Shown: positions 16,319 to 24,652 of the stretch, in pieces
Layout: each line of letters begins with the position of its first letter
Numbering within the stretch: the first letter of the stretch is position 1
From: 3-1-20CM-4-69-9 sp963833655
GTDB taxonomy: Bacteria > Actinomycetota > Thermoleophilia > Gaiellales > Gaiellaceae
Direction of reading: 5' to 3'
NCBI GenBank assembly: GCA_963833655.1
Contig: CAWHYL010000005.1
Span: 310,001 to 374,000, forward strand
Length of the DNA stretch: 64,000 nucleotides
Program-made: the position numbers and the translations under genes
Notes under the pieces: generated by a model
Database searches by the model: none
What the model saw: only the letters and a program-made list of their open reading frames with translations
Told to the model about the DNA's origin: nothing

Positions 16319-16558
16319 ATGACCCTGAACCAGATCCACAAGGAGATCGAGGAAACGAGCGAGCGACGGTCGGAGCTGTGGCATGTCCTGTCCGACGGGC
16401 ACAACCCGGAGGCTGCGGCCGAGCTCAAGAGCCTGAGCGAGCACCTCGACCGCCTCTGGGACGAGGAGCGCGCGCTGAAGGCAGCTCTCCGCTTCGGCGA
16501 CCGCGACCATATCGTTGCCCGGGCGCGAGTCGAAGAGCGACTGGAGCGCGCAGCCTAG
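16319..16558 (+). CDS. Small helical protein, DUF2630-like
   Basis: A 79-residue, highly charged protein predicted to be two long helices. HLDRLWDEERALKAALRFGD resembles the conserved LDRCWDLLRQRRAL helix of DUF2630 proteins, which are small actinobacterial proteins of unknown role. The ATG at 16319 follows GAGGG at a suitable distance; the frame is open further upstream but without coding character. Same strand as the rhomboid operon. Confidence 0.55.
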   Translation: MTLNQIHKEIEETSERRSELWHVLSDGHNPEAAAELKSLSEHLDRLWDEERALKAALRFGDRDHIVARARVEERLERAA

Positions 16559-16638
16559 GTCTTCATTCTCCCTCCGCTCCTCCGGTAGCGGGTGTCGGCC
16601 TCGGACGAGGGATTCTCTCCCTCTCAGCCGGGGCCGAC

Positions 16639-16776
16639 ATGTTTTTCGCCGCCATGGGGTCGCACGCAGACGACATCGTCGGGGATTACTTCGAGATCGG
16701 GGACTGGGGTCTCGACGACGACGACGAGCCCGAGCCTGACCTGCCGTCGCTGCCGCCCGAGTCGTCGTCCGCCTGA
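16639..16776 (+). CDS. Possible small acidic protein
   Basis: A 45-codon frame from ATG 16639: MFFAAMGSHADDIVGDY followed by an Asp/Glu/Pro-rich tail. It occupies most of the 243-base gap between the DUF2630-like gene and the tRNA. No family is recognised and the ribosome-binding site is weak, so it may be chance. Confidence 0.3.
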   Translation: MFFAAMGSHADDIVGDYFEIGDWGLDDDDEPEPDLPSLPPESSSA

Positions 16777-16801
16777 ACCACCTCTACACTTCCGCCCAAA
16801 C

Positions 16802-16874
16802 GGGGCGTTAGCTCAGCTGGGAGAGCGCCGGCTTTGCAAGCCGGAGGTCACCGGTTCGATCCCGGTACGCTCCA
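16802..16874 (+). tRNA. tRNA-Ala (anticodon UGC)
   Basis: GGGGCGT pairs with ACGCTCC as the acceptor stem (one G-U pair). The D arm (GCTCAGCTGGGAGAGC), anticodon stem CCGGC/GCCGG with loop TTTGCAA, and T arm (CCGGTTCGATCCCGG) are canonical. The anticodon TGC is at 16835-16837. CCA is not encoded. The island-like region begins directly downstream. Confidence 0.97.
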
Positions 16875-17153
16875 CTAAAGAAACCGCCGGTTCTTCAGCT
16901 TTTCGTTGCCAGCGACGGCGACTGAGCCGCGGTTCTGCAAGCGGTTCTGCAAGCATCTGGCCGCTGCGCAACGCGCGCTGGCGACCTTCTGGGTGCGATA
17001 ACAGCAACCGCCATTCGCTCCGGCTCATGCGGCTTGATCAAGCCGTTGACGTGCTCTCAGTTCTGCCGGCTTGTCTCAGTCTGGTAGCACGGTAAGTAGA
17101 ACGACACCGCGCCCGTGGAGGCTTCTACTGCTGGGCCCCGCGCTTCAGCGCTC
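16875..17153. other. Non-coding stretch after the tRNA, with a 12-bp tandem repeat
   Basis: No gene is recognised in these 279 bases. GCGGTTCTGCAA occurs twice in tandem (16929-16940, 16941-16952). There is no integrase remnant that I can identify, although the position behind a tRNA and the change of gene content would suit an integration site. Confidence 0.5.
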
Positions 17154-17395
17154 TCAGCGTGCCAGGTAATAGGCAGCGAACGAGAGCCCGGTCATGATGA
17201 CGAAGGCGCACGCGAAGAAGAGCACGAGACCGAGGATGGCGATGAGGGGGTCTCCGCGATCTCGCCGAGACGCTCAACGTCGTGCAGGTCGTGTGCTTCC
17301 CGTTCGATCGGCGAGGAGTCGCCAGACGGCCGGCCGCGGTGGCGTCGACGGAGCGCGACCGACCCGCGCGAACCTACGGCGCCCGAGAACGCGCG
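17154..17395 (-). pseudogene. Small single-TM protein with a probable frameshift
   Basis: Read on the minus strand, a hydrophilic segment (DSSPIEREAHDLHDVERLGEI then AE) runs into a C5 run near 17250. After a +1 change of frame it continues PLIAILGLVLFFACAFVI, MTGLSFAAYYLAR and TGA (17154-17156). Together these make a plausible one-helix protein of roughly 75 residues, without a standard start codon in view. It would be the last gene of the multicopper-oxidase transcript. Either a base is missing from the homopolymer or the gene is decaying. Confidence 0.4.
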
Positions 17396-17836
17396 CTAGT
17401 GGTGGAGGTGAACGCCGGCGACGATCTCTACCGCAATGATCGCCGCAGCCGCAAAGTCGACCACGAGACAGAACGGAGGCCACCAGCGAGTGTTGGCAAC
17501 AAACTGACTGCGGTGCTGCCAGAGGTCCTTGACCCCGTGGCCGGCGAGACCAACGACGAGTAGCCATGGCGTGCTTGTGATCGCTGCGGCGGCAATGATC
17601 ACGAACATGCCGGTAACGCCGCTTTCGACGGCCAGCACGACCCGGCGTCCGTCGGCAACCGCGAAACCGACGTAGATGAAGGCGATGCCAACTAGGCCGA
17701 GCGCGTAGACGGTCGCAGCATCGAGCCACCAGAACGCAAGCGGTGACGCTGCCTGCCCAACTCCCACGAGCAGGCCCCACACCACGGGTGCGCGCAGCTC
17801 AGGCCGCAGCTGTTCTCCAAGAGCGGCGACGCTCAC
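17396..17836 (-). CDS. Membrane protein downstream of multicopper oxidase
   Basis: A 146-residue protein with about four membrane helices (VVWGLLVGVGQAASPLAFWW; ATVYALGLVGIAFIYVGFAV; VTGMFVIIAAAAITSTPWLL; PPFCLVVDFAAAAIIAVEIV). Its GTG start overlaps the oxidase stop in GTGA, so it is translationally coupled. The tail ends in HLHH, which could bind metal. No family is recognised. Coupling suggests a partner of the oxidase in metal or redox handling. Confidence 0.65.
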   Translation of the reverse strand: MSVAALGEQLRPELRAPVVWGLLVGVGQAASPLAFWWLDAATVYALGLVGIAFIYVGFAVADGRRVVLAVESGVTGMFVIIAAAAITSTPWLLVVGLAGHGVKDLWQHRSQFVANTRWWPPFCLVVDFAAAAIIAVEIVAGVHLHH

Positions 17837-19731
17837 ACTGCCGGCGCGACGTTGAAGCTGAACATCATTCCGCTCTCGTGATGTTCGGCGATATGGCAAT
17901 GCGCCATCCAGATCCCCGGGTTCGTGACGTCGAGCAGGATGTCGACGGTCTCACCGGTCCGCACCAGAACCGTGTCCTTCCAGACCAGGTTCTTTTCTCT
18001 TACGCCGTCGCGCGCAAGAACCACAAAACGGCCGGCGCCGTGGATATGGAAGGGATGGTGCATCGGATGATCGGAATCCATCTCGTTGACGAGTCGCAGC
18101 TTGACCTGGTCGCCGACGACGAAACGCCAGTCGATCGCGTGGTTGGCGGCTCCTGTCTCTCGGTCGATAAAGCTCCAGTGCATGTTTGCAGGCGTCGTCA
18201 TCCGGTTGACGTCGACCATGTCGTCTTCCCATTCGATGCCGCCGGCCTCGCCGTGCTGCGCGTGGCCGTGGCCGTGTTGGGAGCGCCCCTCGTCGTGATC
18301 GGCGTGTTCGTTGCCGAGCTCGGCGTGGTGCCCATGACCCGTGTGAGCTTCGGCGTTGTGGCTGTGCGACTTGTGGTCAGACTCGTTTCCTTCGGCGTCG
18401 TCGTGACGGTCACGCTCGGATCCTTCGTCGGCACCGTGTCCATGGCCGTGATGGGCATTCCCGCCGTGCCCAGAGGTCTGCGCGACGAGGGACGCCGGCA
18501 GCAGCTTCATGCCGCACTTCGGGCAGTGGTCTGCTTTGTCGCTGACGACCTCGGGGTGCATCGGACACACGTAGCCGCTCGCTGCCGTTGCTAGGAGCTT
18601 CATCCCGCACTTCGGGCAGCGTCCCTGTCCTTGGCTGACGACGTCAGGGTGCATCGGACACGCGTAGACGACGGGCCCTTCCGGCGCGGCCAGGTCCATT
18701 TCCGCGACAAGCGCCAGCGTCTTGTCTGGCGGAGCGTCGAAGTACTGACCCAGCCGCTTGCGCTCGGCAACCCACTCCTGGTTGCGGCGCAGAGCGTCAA
18801 ACTCTCTTGCGAGCGCAGGTGCTGGGGCGTCGTCGACTTCGATCGTCGCAAGCGGATAGGCCCGGTCCGGAGTCCTGTGCTCGATGGTGAACGGTCCGGC
18901 TCGCTCGAAGAGGACGTCGATGACAGTCCGCTCGGAGGGAGCGAGAACCACCGACTCGACGAACTCCTCGTACTCATAACGACCACTGTCCCCACCGACG
19001 AGCTTGATGCGCGCGCCGGGAATCGCGACGTTGAAGACGCGAGTGTTCGCCGTGTTGGTCAAGTAGAAGCGCACGACTTCGCCTAGCCGGGAGGTCAGCG
19101 AAAACTCCGTCTCCCCGCCGACCAACATGACGTTGCCGAATCGACCCATCGCCGCATAGGTCGTCTCGTCGCGGGCGAACGGCGCGATCTTGCCGTCCTC
19201 GATCAGGACGTCATCGAGAGTCAGCAGCACCTCACGATGCGCTTCTGGCCAGTAGTTCGGATCGGCCGGGACGACGAGGATGTTCCCGTACAAACCCATT
19301 TCCTGGCCGTAGTCCTCGCGGATGTGCGGGTGGTACCAGTAGACGCCGGGATCAGGGAATTCGATTCGGTACGTGAAAGTACCGCCGACGGGAATCGGCG
19401 CCTGCGTCTCGTGCGTCCCGTCGTAGCGATTGTCGAGACGCAGCCCGTGCCAGTGCACGGTCGCTTCGAGATCGGCGTCATTCGTGACGTGGACGACGAG
19501 CTCCGACCCTTCTTGCACACGCAGTGTCGGACCCGGGATCGAGCCGTTGTACGCGAGCATTCGAACCCTCGAATCTCCGATGCGCTTCGTAACGGGGGCG
19601 ATACGCAGCTCGACCTCGCCACCGCCGCCGAGGTCGACCGACTCCGACATAACGGCTTCTGCAAGACCTGCAGTGTCGGTCGAAAAATGCTCTGACGCTT
19701 GAACGTGAGCTTCGGGAGTCTTCTTTTCCAT
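17833..19731 (-). CDS. Multicopper oxidase with two heavy-metal-binding inserts and a His-rich segment
   Basis: A 632-residue copper oxidase. All four copper motifs are visible: HWHG (93-96), WYHPH (His134, His136), HPFHIH (559-564) and HCHIAEHHESGMM starting at His611, giving the trinuclear and type 1 sites. Between the second and last cupredoxin domains are two heavy-metal-binding domains, CPMHPDVVSQGQGRCPKCGMKL (from about 358, quoted in part) and a second copy from 387. A segment of about 80 residues rich in HG, HD and HGHGHG follows. No signal peptide is seen, unusual for such an oxidase. Likely copper or other metal oxidation/detoxification. The downstream membrane gene overlaps by 4 bases. 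Confidence 0.9.
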   Translation of the reverse strand: MEKKTPEAHVQASEHFSTDTAGLAEAVMSESVDLGGGGEVELRIAPVTKRIGDSRVRMLAYNGSIPGPTLRVQEGSELVVHVTNDADLEATVHWHGLRLDNRYDGTHETQAPIPVGGTFTYRIEFPDPGVYWYHPHIREDYGQEMGLYGNILVVPADPNYWPEAHREVLLTLDDVLIEDGKIAPFARDETTYAAMGRFGNVMLVGGETEFSLTSRLGEVVRFYLTNTANTRVFNVAIPGARIKLVGGDSGRYEYEEFVESVVLAPSERTVIDVLFERAGPFTIEHRTPDRAYPLATIEVDDAPAPALAREFDALRRNQEWVAERKRLGQYFDAPPDKTLALVAEMDLAAPEGPVVYACPMHPDVVSQGQGRCPKCGMKLLATAASGYVCPMHPEVVSDKADHCPKCGMKLLPASLVAQTSGHGGNAHHGHGHGADEGSERDRHDDAEGNESDHKSHSHNAEAHTGHGHHAELGNEHADHDEGRSQHGHGHAQHGEAGGIEWEDDMVDVNRMTTPANMHWSFIDRETGAANHAIDWRFVVGDQVKLRLVNEMDSDHPMHHPFHIHGAGRFVVLARDGVREKNLVWKDTVLVRTGETVDILLDVTNPGIWMAHCHIAEHHESGMMFSFNVAPAV

Positions 19732-19742
19732 CAGCCGACCGC

Positions 19743-20927
19743 CTATACGACGCCGGCCGGAGACGGCGCTTCGGCGTCTCCGGCGTTTTGGCGTCCGGCA
19801 CGTCCTGTCGACGCCGCCTCCGCGATCTGCGTCGCAATGAACTCGGCGTCGTCTTTCACCCATCCGAGCAGCGCGGACCCCCGGGTGTGCTGCCACGACA
19901 ACCCAAGGAAGTAGACGCCCGGAACAGCTGTGACTCCACGGCGATGGACGGCGCCGCCGGCGGTGTCGAACACCACCGGAAGATCGATCCACGAGTGATC
20001 CGGTCGATACCCGGTTGCCCAGATCACGCCGCCCACATCGATCTCGCTGCCGTCCGCGAAGCCGATCGTGCGACCGGTCGCGCTGACAACTCGCGGCTTC
20101 AGCTCGACGCCGTAGCGCCGCGTCAACTGGCGCGGGCTCGACCCGATCAGCGCATCCCGATCCCGAAGTCGGCGGGCAATCCTGGTCTCGACGGTCTTGT
20201 CGATGAGGCCCGTCTTCGTGAGCCACCAGAACAGGTCGCGGCCCAGGAACTTCTGCGGCAGCGGCTTTTGCCGCGAACCGATCGCAAGCAGAACCCGGTG
20301 AGTCGCCGACAGTTCCTTTGCGATCTGGTAGCCGGTATTTCCGCCGCCCACGACGAGAATCGCGCCGTCGGGCACATCTCCCGGCCTCAGATAACCAGTG
20401 CTGTGTGTCTGGTAGATCTCCGGCGCCAGCTCGCCGGCGAGCGCGGGAACGGCTGGCGCCTGAAAGGGTCCAGTAGCGACCACGACCTGGTCGCCCATCA
20501 GGCGTCGATCGTCGAGCTCGATGACAAACCTCCCGTCCACGCGGGTGAGCGACCGGACTGCGCTGTTGAGCTCCACCGGCAACTCGAACCCGGCCGCGTA
20601 CTGCGCGAGGTAGGCGATGACCTCATCGCGCGACGGGTATCCGTTCGGATCGCCGGGGAAGGCAAGCCCGGGAAGTGCGGAGTAGCGGCGTGGAGTGAAC
20701 AGTCTCAGCGACTCCCAGCGTTTCCGCCACGCTGCACCGACTGAGTCGGCGGCCTCGAGAAGCACGAATCGTCGCCCCTGGCGCGCCAGGAAGTGACCCA
20801 CCGCAAGGCCGGCTTGACCCGCGCCGATCACCACAACGTCATAGCGCTGTTCATGTCCTCGCGCGGTCGTCACCCCGGTGTTTGGGCTCCAACGACCAGC
20901 ACGAGCGCCAAGATTCTGCGAACTCAT
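19743..20927 (-). CDS. Flavin-containing monooxygenase, CzcO type
   Basis: A 394-residue FAD/NAD(P)H flavoprotein. The N-terminal FAD motif VVIGAGQAGLAVG, the second dinucleotide motif LVVGGGNTGYQIA and the ATGYRPD motif match CzcO-like/single-component flavin monooxygenases. Such proteins are often encoded beside metal-resistance genes. ATG 20927 is preceded by AGAGGGG; a TTG two codons upstream is possible. The multicopper oxidase starts 11 bases downstream on the same strand, so both are probably cotranscribed from the 20928-21274 region. Confidence 0.85.
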   Translation of the reverse strand: MSSQNLGARAGRWSPNTGVTTARGHEQRYDVVVIGAGQAGLAVGHFLARQGRRFVLLEAADSVGAAWRKRWESLRLFTPRRYSALPGLAFPGDPNGYPSRDEVIAYLAQYAAGFELPVELNSAVRSLTRVDGRFVIELDDRRLMGDQVVVATGPFQAPAVPALAGELAPEIYQTHSTGYLRPGDVPDGAILVVGGGNTGYQIAKELSATHRVLLAIGSRQKPLPQKFLGRDLFWWLTKTGLIDKTVETRIARRLRDRDALIGSSPRQLTRRYGVELKPRVVSATGRTIGFADGSEIDVGGVIWATGYRPDHSWIDLPVVFDTAGGAVHRRGVTAVPGVYFLGLSWQHTRGSALLGWVKDDAEFIATQIAEAASTGRAGRQNAGDAEAPSPAGVV

Positions 20928-21050
20928 CGGCAAGACCCCTCTTCCCCCTCATCGCGCTCAAACAAGAATCTCGATACCGGAGCTCGACTCTAGTAATGAA
21001 ACCCATGAAGTCAAGTTCCGGAGAGAGAACGTCCGAGTGGAGCCTCCTGA

Positions 21051-21189
21051 ACGAATCACGGCCACGTGCTCGCGTACATCTCGCGGGACGGGCGACGCAA
21101 CCTGTACGAGGTTCACGAGGACATGCCGCTGCGGCACCCTCGGCACAGCCACCGGCACCGCAGCCACGCACCCGCCGGCAGCGCTCGTG
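21051..21189 (+). pseudogene. C-terminal remnant of a winged-helix regulator
   Basis: A short frame after TGA at 21048 reads GHVLAYISRDGRRNLYEV, HEDMPLRHP. This is the wing and the DLPLRHP tail typical of small MarR/ArsR-like regulators. The helix-turn-helix is absent, so only a fragment remains, inside the divergent intergenic space. Confidence 0.4.
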
Positions 21190-21204
21190 AGTCTGTAACA
21201 ACGG

Positions 21205-21235
21205 TTGACAAGAAAGCAGCCGACCTTGCTAGGAC
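21205..21235 (+). promoter_or_regulatory. Possible promoter of the YHS-cyclase gene
   Basis: TTGACA at 21205-21210 is a perfect -35 box. A loose -10 (TAGGAC, 21230-21235) follows at 19 bases. It precedes the ATG at 21275 by 40 bases. The -10 match and spacing are weak. Confidence 0.4.
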
Positions 21236-21274
21236 TCCGTGGGTGGAGAGGCTCGTGGTGAGGCGGAGTTGGCC

Positions 21275-22642
21275 ATGACTACCGTGATCGATCCGGTCTG
21301 CGGCATGCGGATCGAGGCGGATGACGCCGCCGCCGTCGGAGAACGCGATGGGCAGACCTACTACTTCTGCTCGGAAGCCTGCCGCGACATCTTCGTCTCG
21401 GCTCCGTCGGCAGAGGGAGCACCGGGCCGAGCCGCTACCGATGCTGACCGTCTAACCGAGCAGGAGGTCGCGGAACGCGCCGGGATTGACATCGAGCGCC
21501 TTCGGGAGCTCGTCGCGCTCAAACTCGTCGTGCCCGAGGAGGGCGCGTTCCGTCGCCGCGACGTTATGCGGGCACGGGTCTTCGTGGAACTCGAGGGGAA
21601 AGGACTGGATCCGCGGACGCTCGCCTCCGCCCACGCCTCGGGACATCTCACATTGGGGTATCTCGAGAGCGCGGGGCGACGTCATCCCCGGACCGACCGC
21701 ACTTTCGGGGAGTTCAGTGAGCACACCGGGGTCCCGATCCACACGTTGCAGAACATGTACGTGTGCCTTGGGCTGCCGCGACCCCGAGAGGACGAGTGGG
21801 TCAGAGAAGACGACGAACCGATCTTGAAGGCACTGCCGGTGTTGTTCGGCGCCGGTGTCGGGGAGGGAGACGTACTGCGCGCGGTGAGAATTCTGGGAGA
21901 CAGCGCCAGGCGCGTCGCGCAGTTCCAGGCTCACTATTTCCACACCACGATCGAGGAGCCGTTCCGCCGACGGGGCCTTCGCGACAACCAGGCGTACGAG
22001 GCCGCGCTCGACGAGGTCGGTCTCCGAATGGGCCACTCCACTGAGGACATGCTGGGCTGGCTCTTCCGGCGGCACGCGGAGATCTTCTCCACGGAACATC
22101 ACTTCGAGCACGTGGAGACTGCACTCGAGGAAGCCGGCGTCCGGCAGCGCTCCCCACGGGGAATCGAAGCCGCAGCGTTCGCGGACCTTTCCGGCTACAC
22201 GAGGCTGACCGAAGAGGCCGGCGACGACGAAGCTGCCCGTGTGTCACTCAGTCTCGCGCAGTTGGTCAACGAGGTCGCTGCCGACCACCACGGAGACGTC
22301 GTGAAGATGCTCGGCGATGGTGTCCATTTCCACTTCCGTGACCCGGGCGACGCAGTGCGCGCATCGCTGGAAATCGTCGACATTGTCGGTCCGCGAGGTC
22401 TCCCGCCCGCCCACGTCGGGGTAAACGCCGGGCCGATGATCTACGACGAGGGCGACTACTTCGGGCGCACTGTGAACATCGCAGCACGGATAGCTGCGCA
22501 GGCGTCTGCGAACCGCGTCTTCGTGGGAGAGGACCTCGTTCGCGGCGTGGAGCCCGAGGGCTTCCGGGTCCGCGAGGTTGGCCAGTTCGACCTCAAGGGA
22601 ATCGCCCAGCCGGTGACGCTTTACGAAGCCCTGCGGGATTGA
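21275..22642 (+). CDS. YHS - helix-turn-helix - class III nucleotide cyclase fusion
   Basis: A 455-residue three-part protein. Residues 1-45 are a YHS metal-binding domain (VCGM with Cys9, then YYFCSEAC with Cys32 and Cys36). Residues about 58-105 look like a MerR-type helix-turn-helix (LTEQEVAERAGIDIERLREL). A helical middle follows. Residues about 298-455 are a class III cyclase with metal ligands Asp304 (AFADLSGYT) and Asp348 (VKMLGDG) and the VNIAARI motif. It probably makes cAMP or cGMP in response to a metal bound at the YHS domain. The start is the ATG at 21275. Divergent from the monooxygenase/multicopper oxidase genes. Confidence 0.85.
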   Translation: MTTVIDPVCGMRIEADDAAAVGERDGQTYYFCSEACRDIFVSAPSAEGAPGRAATDADRLTEQEVAERAGIDIERLRELVALKLVVPEEGAFRRRDVMRARVFVELEGKGLDPRTLASAHASGHLTLGYLESAGRRHPRTDRTFGEFSEHTGVPIHTLQNMYVCLGLPRPREDEWVREDDEPILKALPVLFGAGVGEGDVLRAVRILGDSARRVAQFQAHYFHTTIEEPFRRRGLRDNQAYEAALDEVGLRMGHSTEDMLGWLFRRHAEIFSTEHHFEHVETALEEAGVRQRSPRGIEAAAFADLSGYTRLTEEAGDDEAARVSLSLAQLVNEVAADHHGDVVKMLGDGVHFHFRDPGDAVRASLEIVDIVGPRGLPPAHVGVNAGPMIYDEGDYFGRTVNIAARIAAQASANRVFVGEDLVRGVEPEGFRVREVGQFDLKGIAQPVTLYEALRD

Positions 22643-22677
22643 CAGAGCCGACGAGGAGTCAAGGGTTGCACGATCTC

Positions 22678-24198
22678 CTAAGACCGAGACGACGCGACCT
22701 CTCGCGCGCCTAGCGACGCGAGCCGCGCCGCCAGCTCCCGGCGATGCTCGTCGGTGTCGAACGTGTGCATCGGCTGGGGCGGCAACGCGTGCTCCACCAA
22801 GCGCCCGGCCTGCCGGAGGTACACGACCGGGATGATCGTCCCGTCGGCGTCGTATTCGACGGTGACGGCGCACGCGTCGCCTGCCTCTCGGTCGACGAAG
22901 TGCGCAAGCGGCACGATGCCTTCGTTGCGGAAACCGTCGTCGTCGACGCTCACCACCCGCGCAAGGTAACCCTTCTGCGTCCAGAGCTCCGGAGCGCGCG
23001 CGACCTCGCCGAGCAGATAGGGGGCAAGCTCGTCGCTGCGCAGCCGCGGCCGCTCGCGCACGAGTCCGAAGTGCGTCTCCGCAATGTGCTGAGCGAGGAG
23101 GCGCGCGTTGTAACGGAACCCATTGACGGAGCTGGAACTGCTGGTCGCACCGTGCTTGCGCAGGCCGGGCGAAGCCTGCATGACGTTTCCTGCGAAGTAG
23201 ATTCCCGGGACCGAGACGCTCTCCCAGTAGGGCGTCTGCGCCGGCATCCGCCCGTCGTTCACCATCGCCACGCCCAAGCCCGGCAGGTCGCGTACCGGTG
23301 CACGAAAGCCCGTCGCGGCGATCACCTCGTCGCTCGCCAGCTCGAGCTCGCCGTCCCACGTCGTGCCGCTGGCGTGAATCCGGTATCCGTCCGCGTCTCG
23401 CTCGACCCGCTCGATCGCGGCGTCGACGACGTAGCTCCCGCTGCCGCCGCGAACGTGCTCTGTGTAGGGCGAGAGGTACCTCATGCTGAGCGGGGAGAAG
23501 GCGAGCATCGAAATGTCGACAGGCCGCGGCGAGGCCAGGACGATACGTCGCGCCCAGGGCAGGAGGCCCTGCGCCAGCTCGAAGCCGGAGTTCCGCTTCC
23601 CGACGATAAAGACGCTCTTGCCCGCGTAGCGCTCAGGTGCGCCCGTCGCAACGTAGTGCGGGGCTGCGTCGAGCCCGGGAATCGGAGCAACCCAAGGCTC
23701 CGTGACGCCGATCGCAAAGACGCAGGCCCGGCAACGGTACTCGCCGTCCGACGTCTCGAGCACGAAGCCCGCATCATCGCGCCGCGTGGACTGCCACTCG
23801 CAGTCGTAGCGAACGCGGACGCCGCCGCGCCTGGCGAACTCGACGAGCGCGGCTTCCATCTCGGAGCGGCCGGGTACGTCGAACGCGCGATCCATGAACT
23901 CCGGTGCGAGCGCCTGATGCTCACGTTCGTCGCCGATGAGGCTGTTGTGGTCATACCACTCGTACTCGCGCGTCCCCCGTTCGAACGGCGCGTCCGGCTT
24001 CGTCCAGCTGATCAGGCGCTGGTAGACGGGGAAGCGGCGGAACATGCCGCCCGGTGCGGGATCGCGCGAGATCGCTGCGCAGCGGGGGATTCCCGTGCGG
24101 GCAAGGCTGTACGCGGTCTGTAGTCCGCCCGGGCCGCTGCCGACGACCACCACGTCGTAGTCGCCGGGCGGGAACGGGCGCTCGTCTACGCGTTCCAA
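22678..24198 (-). CDS. NAD(P)/FAD-dependent oxidoreductase (monooxygenase-like)
   Basis: A 506-residue flavoprotein. VVVVGSGPGGLQTAYSLART is the FAD-binding fold; VFIVGKRNSGFELAQGL is a variant NAD(P) motif with GKRNSG; EVIAATGFRAPV matches the ATG motif. The last 130 residues form an extra domain not found in CzcO-type proteins. The TTG start at 24198 lies within the 3' end of the upstream cNMP-binding gene, so translation is coupled. Substrate unknown. It is not closely similar to the CzcO-like protein nearby. Confidence 0.75.
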   Translation of the reverse strand: MERVDERPFPPGDYDVVVVGSGPGGLQTAYSLARTGIPRCAAISRDPAPGGMFRRFPVYQRLISWTKPDAPFERGTREYEWYDHNSLIGDEREHQALAPEFMDRAFDVPGRSEMEAALVEFARRGGVRVRYDCEWQSTRRDDAGFVLETSDGEYRCRACVFAIGVTEPWVAPIPGLDAAPHYVATGAPERYAGKSVFIVGKRNSGFELAQGLLPWARRIVLASPRPVDISMLAFSPLSMRYLSPYTEHVRGGSGSYVVDAAIERVERDADGYRIHASGTTWDGELELASDEVIAATGFRAPVRDLPGLGVAMVNDGRMPAQTPYWESVSVPGIYFAGNVMQASPGLRKHGATSSSSSVNGFRYNARLLAQHIAETHFGLVRERPRLRSDELAPYLLGEVARAPELWTQKGYLARVVSVDDDGFRNEGIVPLAHFVDREAGDACAVTVEYDADGTIIPVVYLRQAGRLVEHALPPQPMHTFDTDEHRRELAARLASLGAREVASSRS

Positions 24199-24632
24199 AC
24201 GTTCGCGGCTCGGAGACGTCGCGCTTCGATCTGGAGCATGCGATATGTCACGCTCGGCTGCCTGAGCAGAAACGCCTTCACTTCGTTGTCCGGGATGACC
24301 ATGCAGCGCAGGAGCGACGCCGCGATCACATCGGCTGTCGGCGGCTCGTCGGTCAAGATCGACATCTCGCCGAAGAAGTCCCCTCTACTCAGACGGGCAC
24401 GCTCCTGGCCGTCGATGACGACCTTCGCCTCGCCCTCGAGGATCACGTAGAAGCCGCCGCCCGTCACGTCCTGCCGGATGACGCGCTGCCCTTCGGCGAA
24501 GACCTCCTCGCCGAAGGAGTGCGCGAGCGCCTCGAGCTGCGGGTGCGGCAGGTCGGCGAAGAGGCTCAGCCGTGCAAGCGCCTCGACGTAGCTGGCGGTC
24601 GACGCCTCCACGGCCGCGAAGCCTAGCTGCAC
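24186..24632 (-). CDS. Stand-alone cyclic-nucleotide-binding domain protein
   Basis: A 148-residue protein that is almost only a cNMP-binding (CRP-type) beta-roll: FAEGQRVIRQDVTGGGFYVILEG, then the phosphate-binding cassette RGDFFGEMSILTDEPPTADV. The usual cassette Arg (PRxA) is replaced by Thr, so binding may be weak or altered. There is no DNA-binding helix-turn-helix. It overlaps the flavoprotein gene and is divergent from the adenylate cyclase at 24653; starting at GTG 24632 would leave only 20 bases between them, and GTG 24611 is an alternative start. Confidence 0.8.
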   Translation of the reverse strand: MQLGFAAVEASTASYVEALARLSLFADLPHPQLEALAHSFGEEVFAEGQRVIRQDVTGGGFYVILEGEAKVVIDGQERARLSRGDFFGEMSILTDEPPTADVIAASLLRCMVIPDNEVKAFLLRQPSVTYRMLQIEARRLRAANVWNA

Positions 24633-24652
24633 CGACTAGTACCGTCTGCGCG

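Noticed and set aside
16813..17028. Minus-strand ORF containing RTGIEPVTSGLQSRRSPS
   Set aside because: This peptide is the familiar artefact of translating the antisense of a tRNA gene; it lies across tRNA-Ala.
16875..17153. Possible integrase gene or attachment site next to the tRNA
   Set aside because: No tyrosine-recombinase motif is seen and no direct repeat of the tRNA 3' end was found by eye downstream.
18250..18480. Tandem nucleotide repeat or CRISPR-like array in the multicopper oxidase gene
   Set aside because: The periodic sequence encodes the His/Gly-rich segment and lacks constant repeats and spacers.
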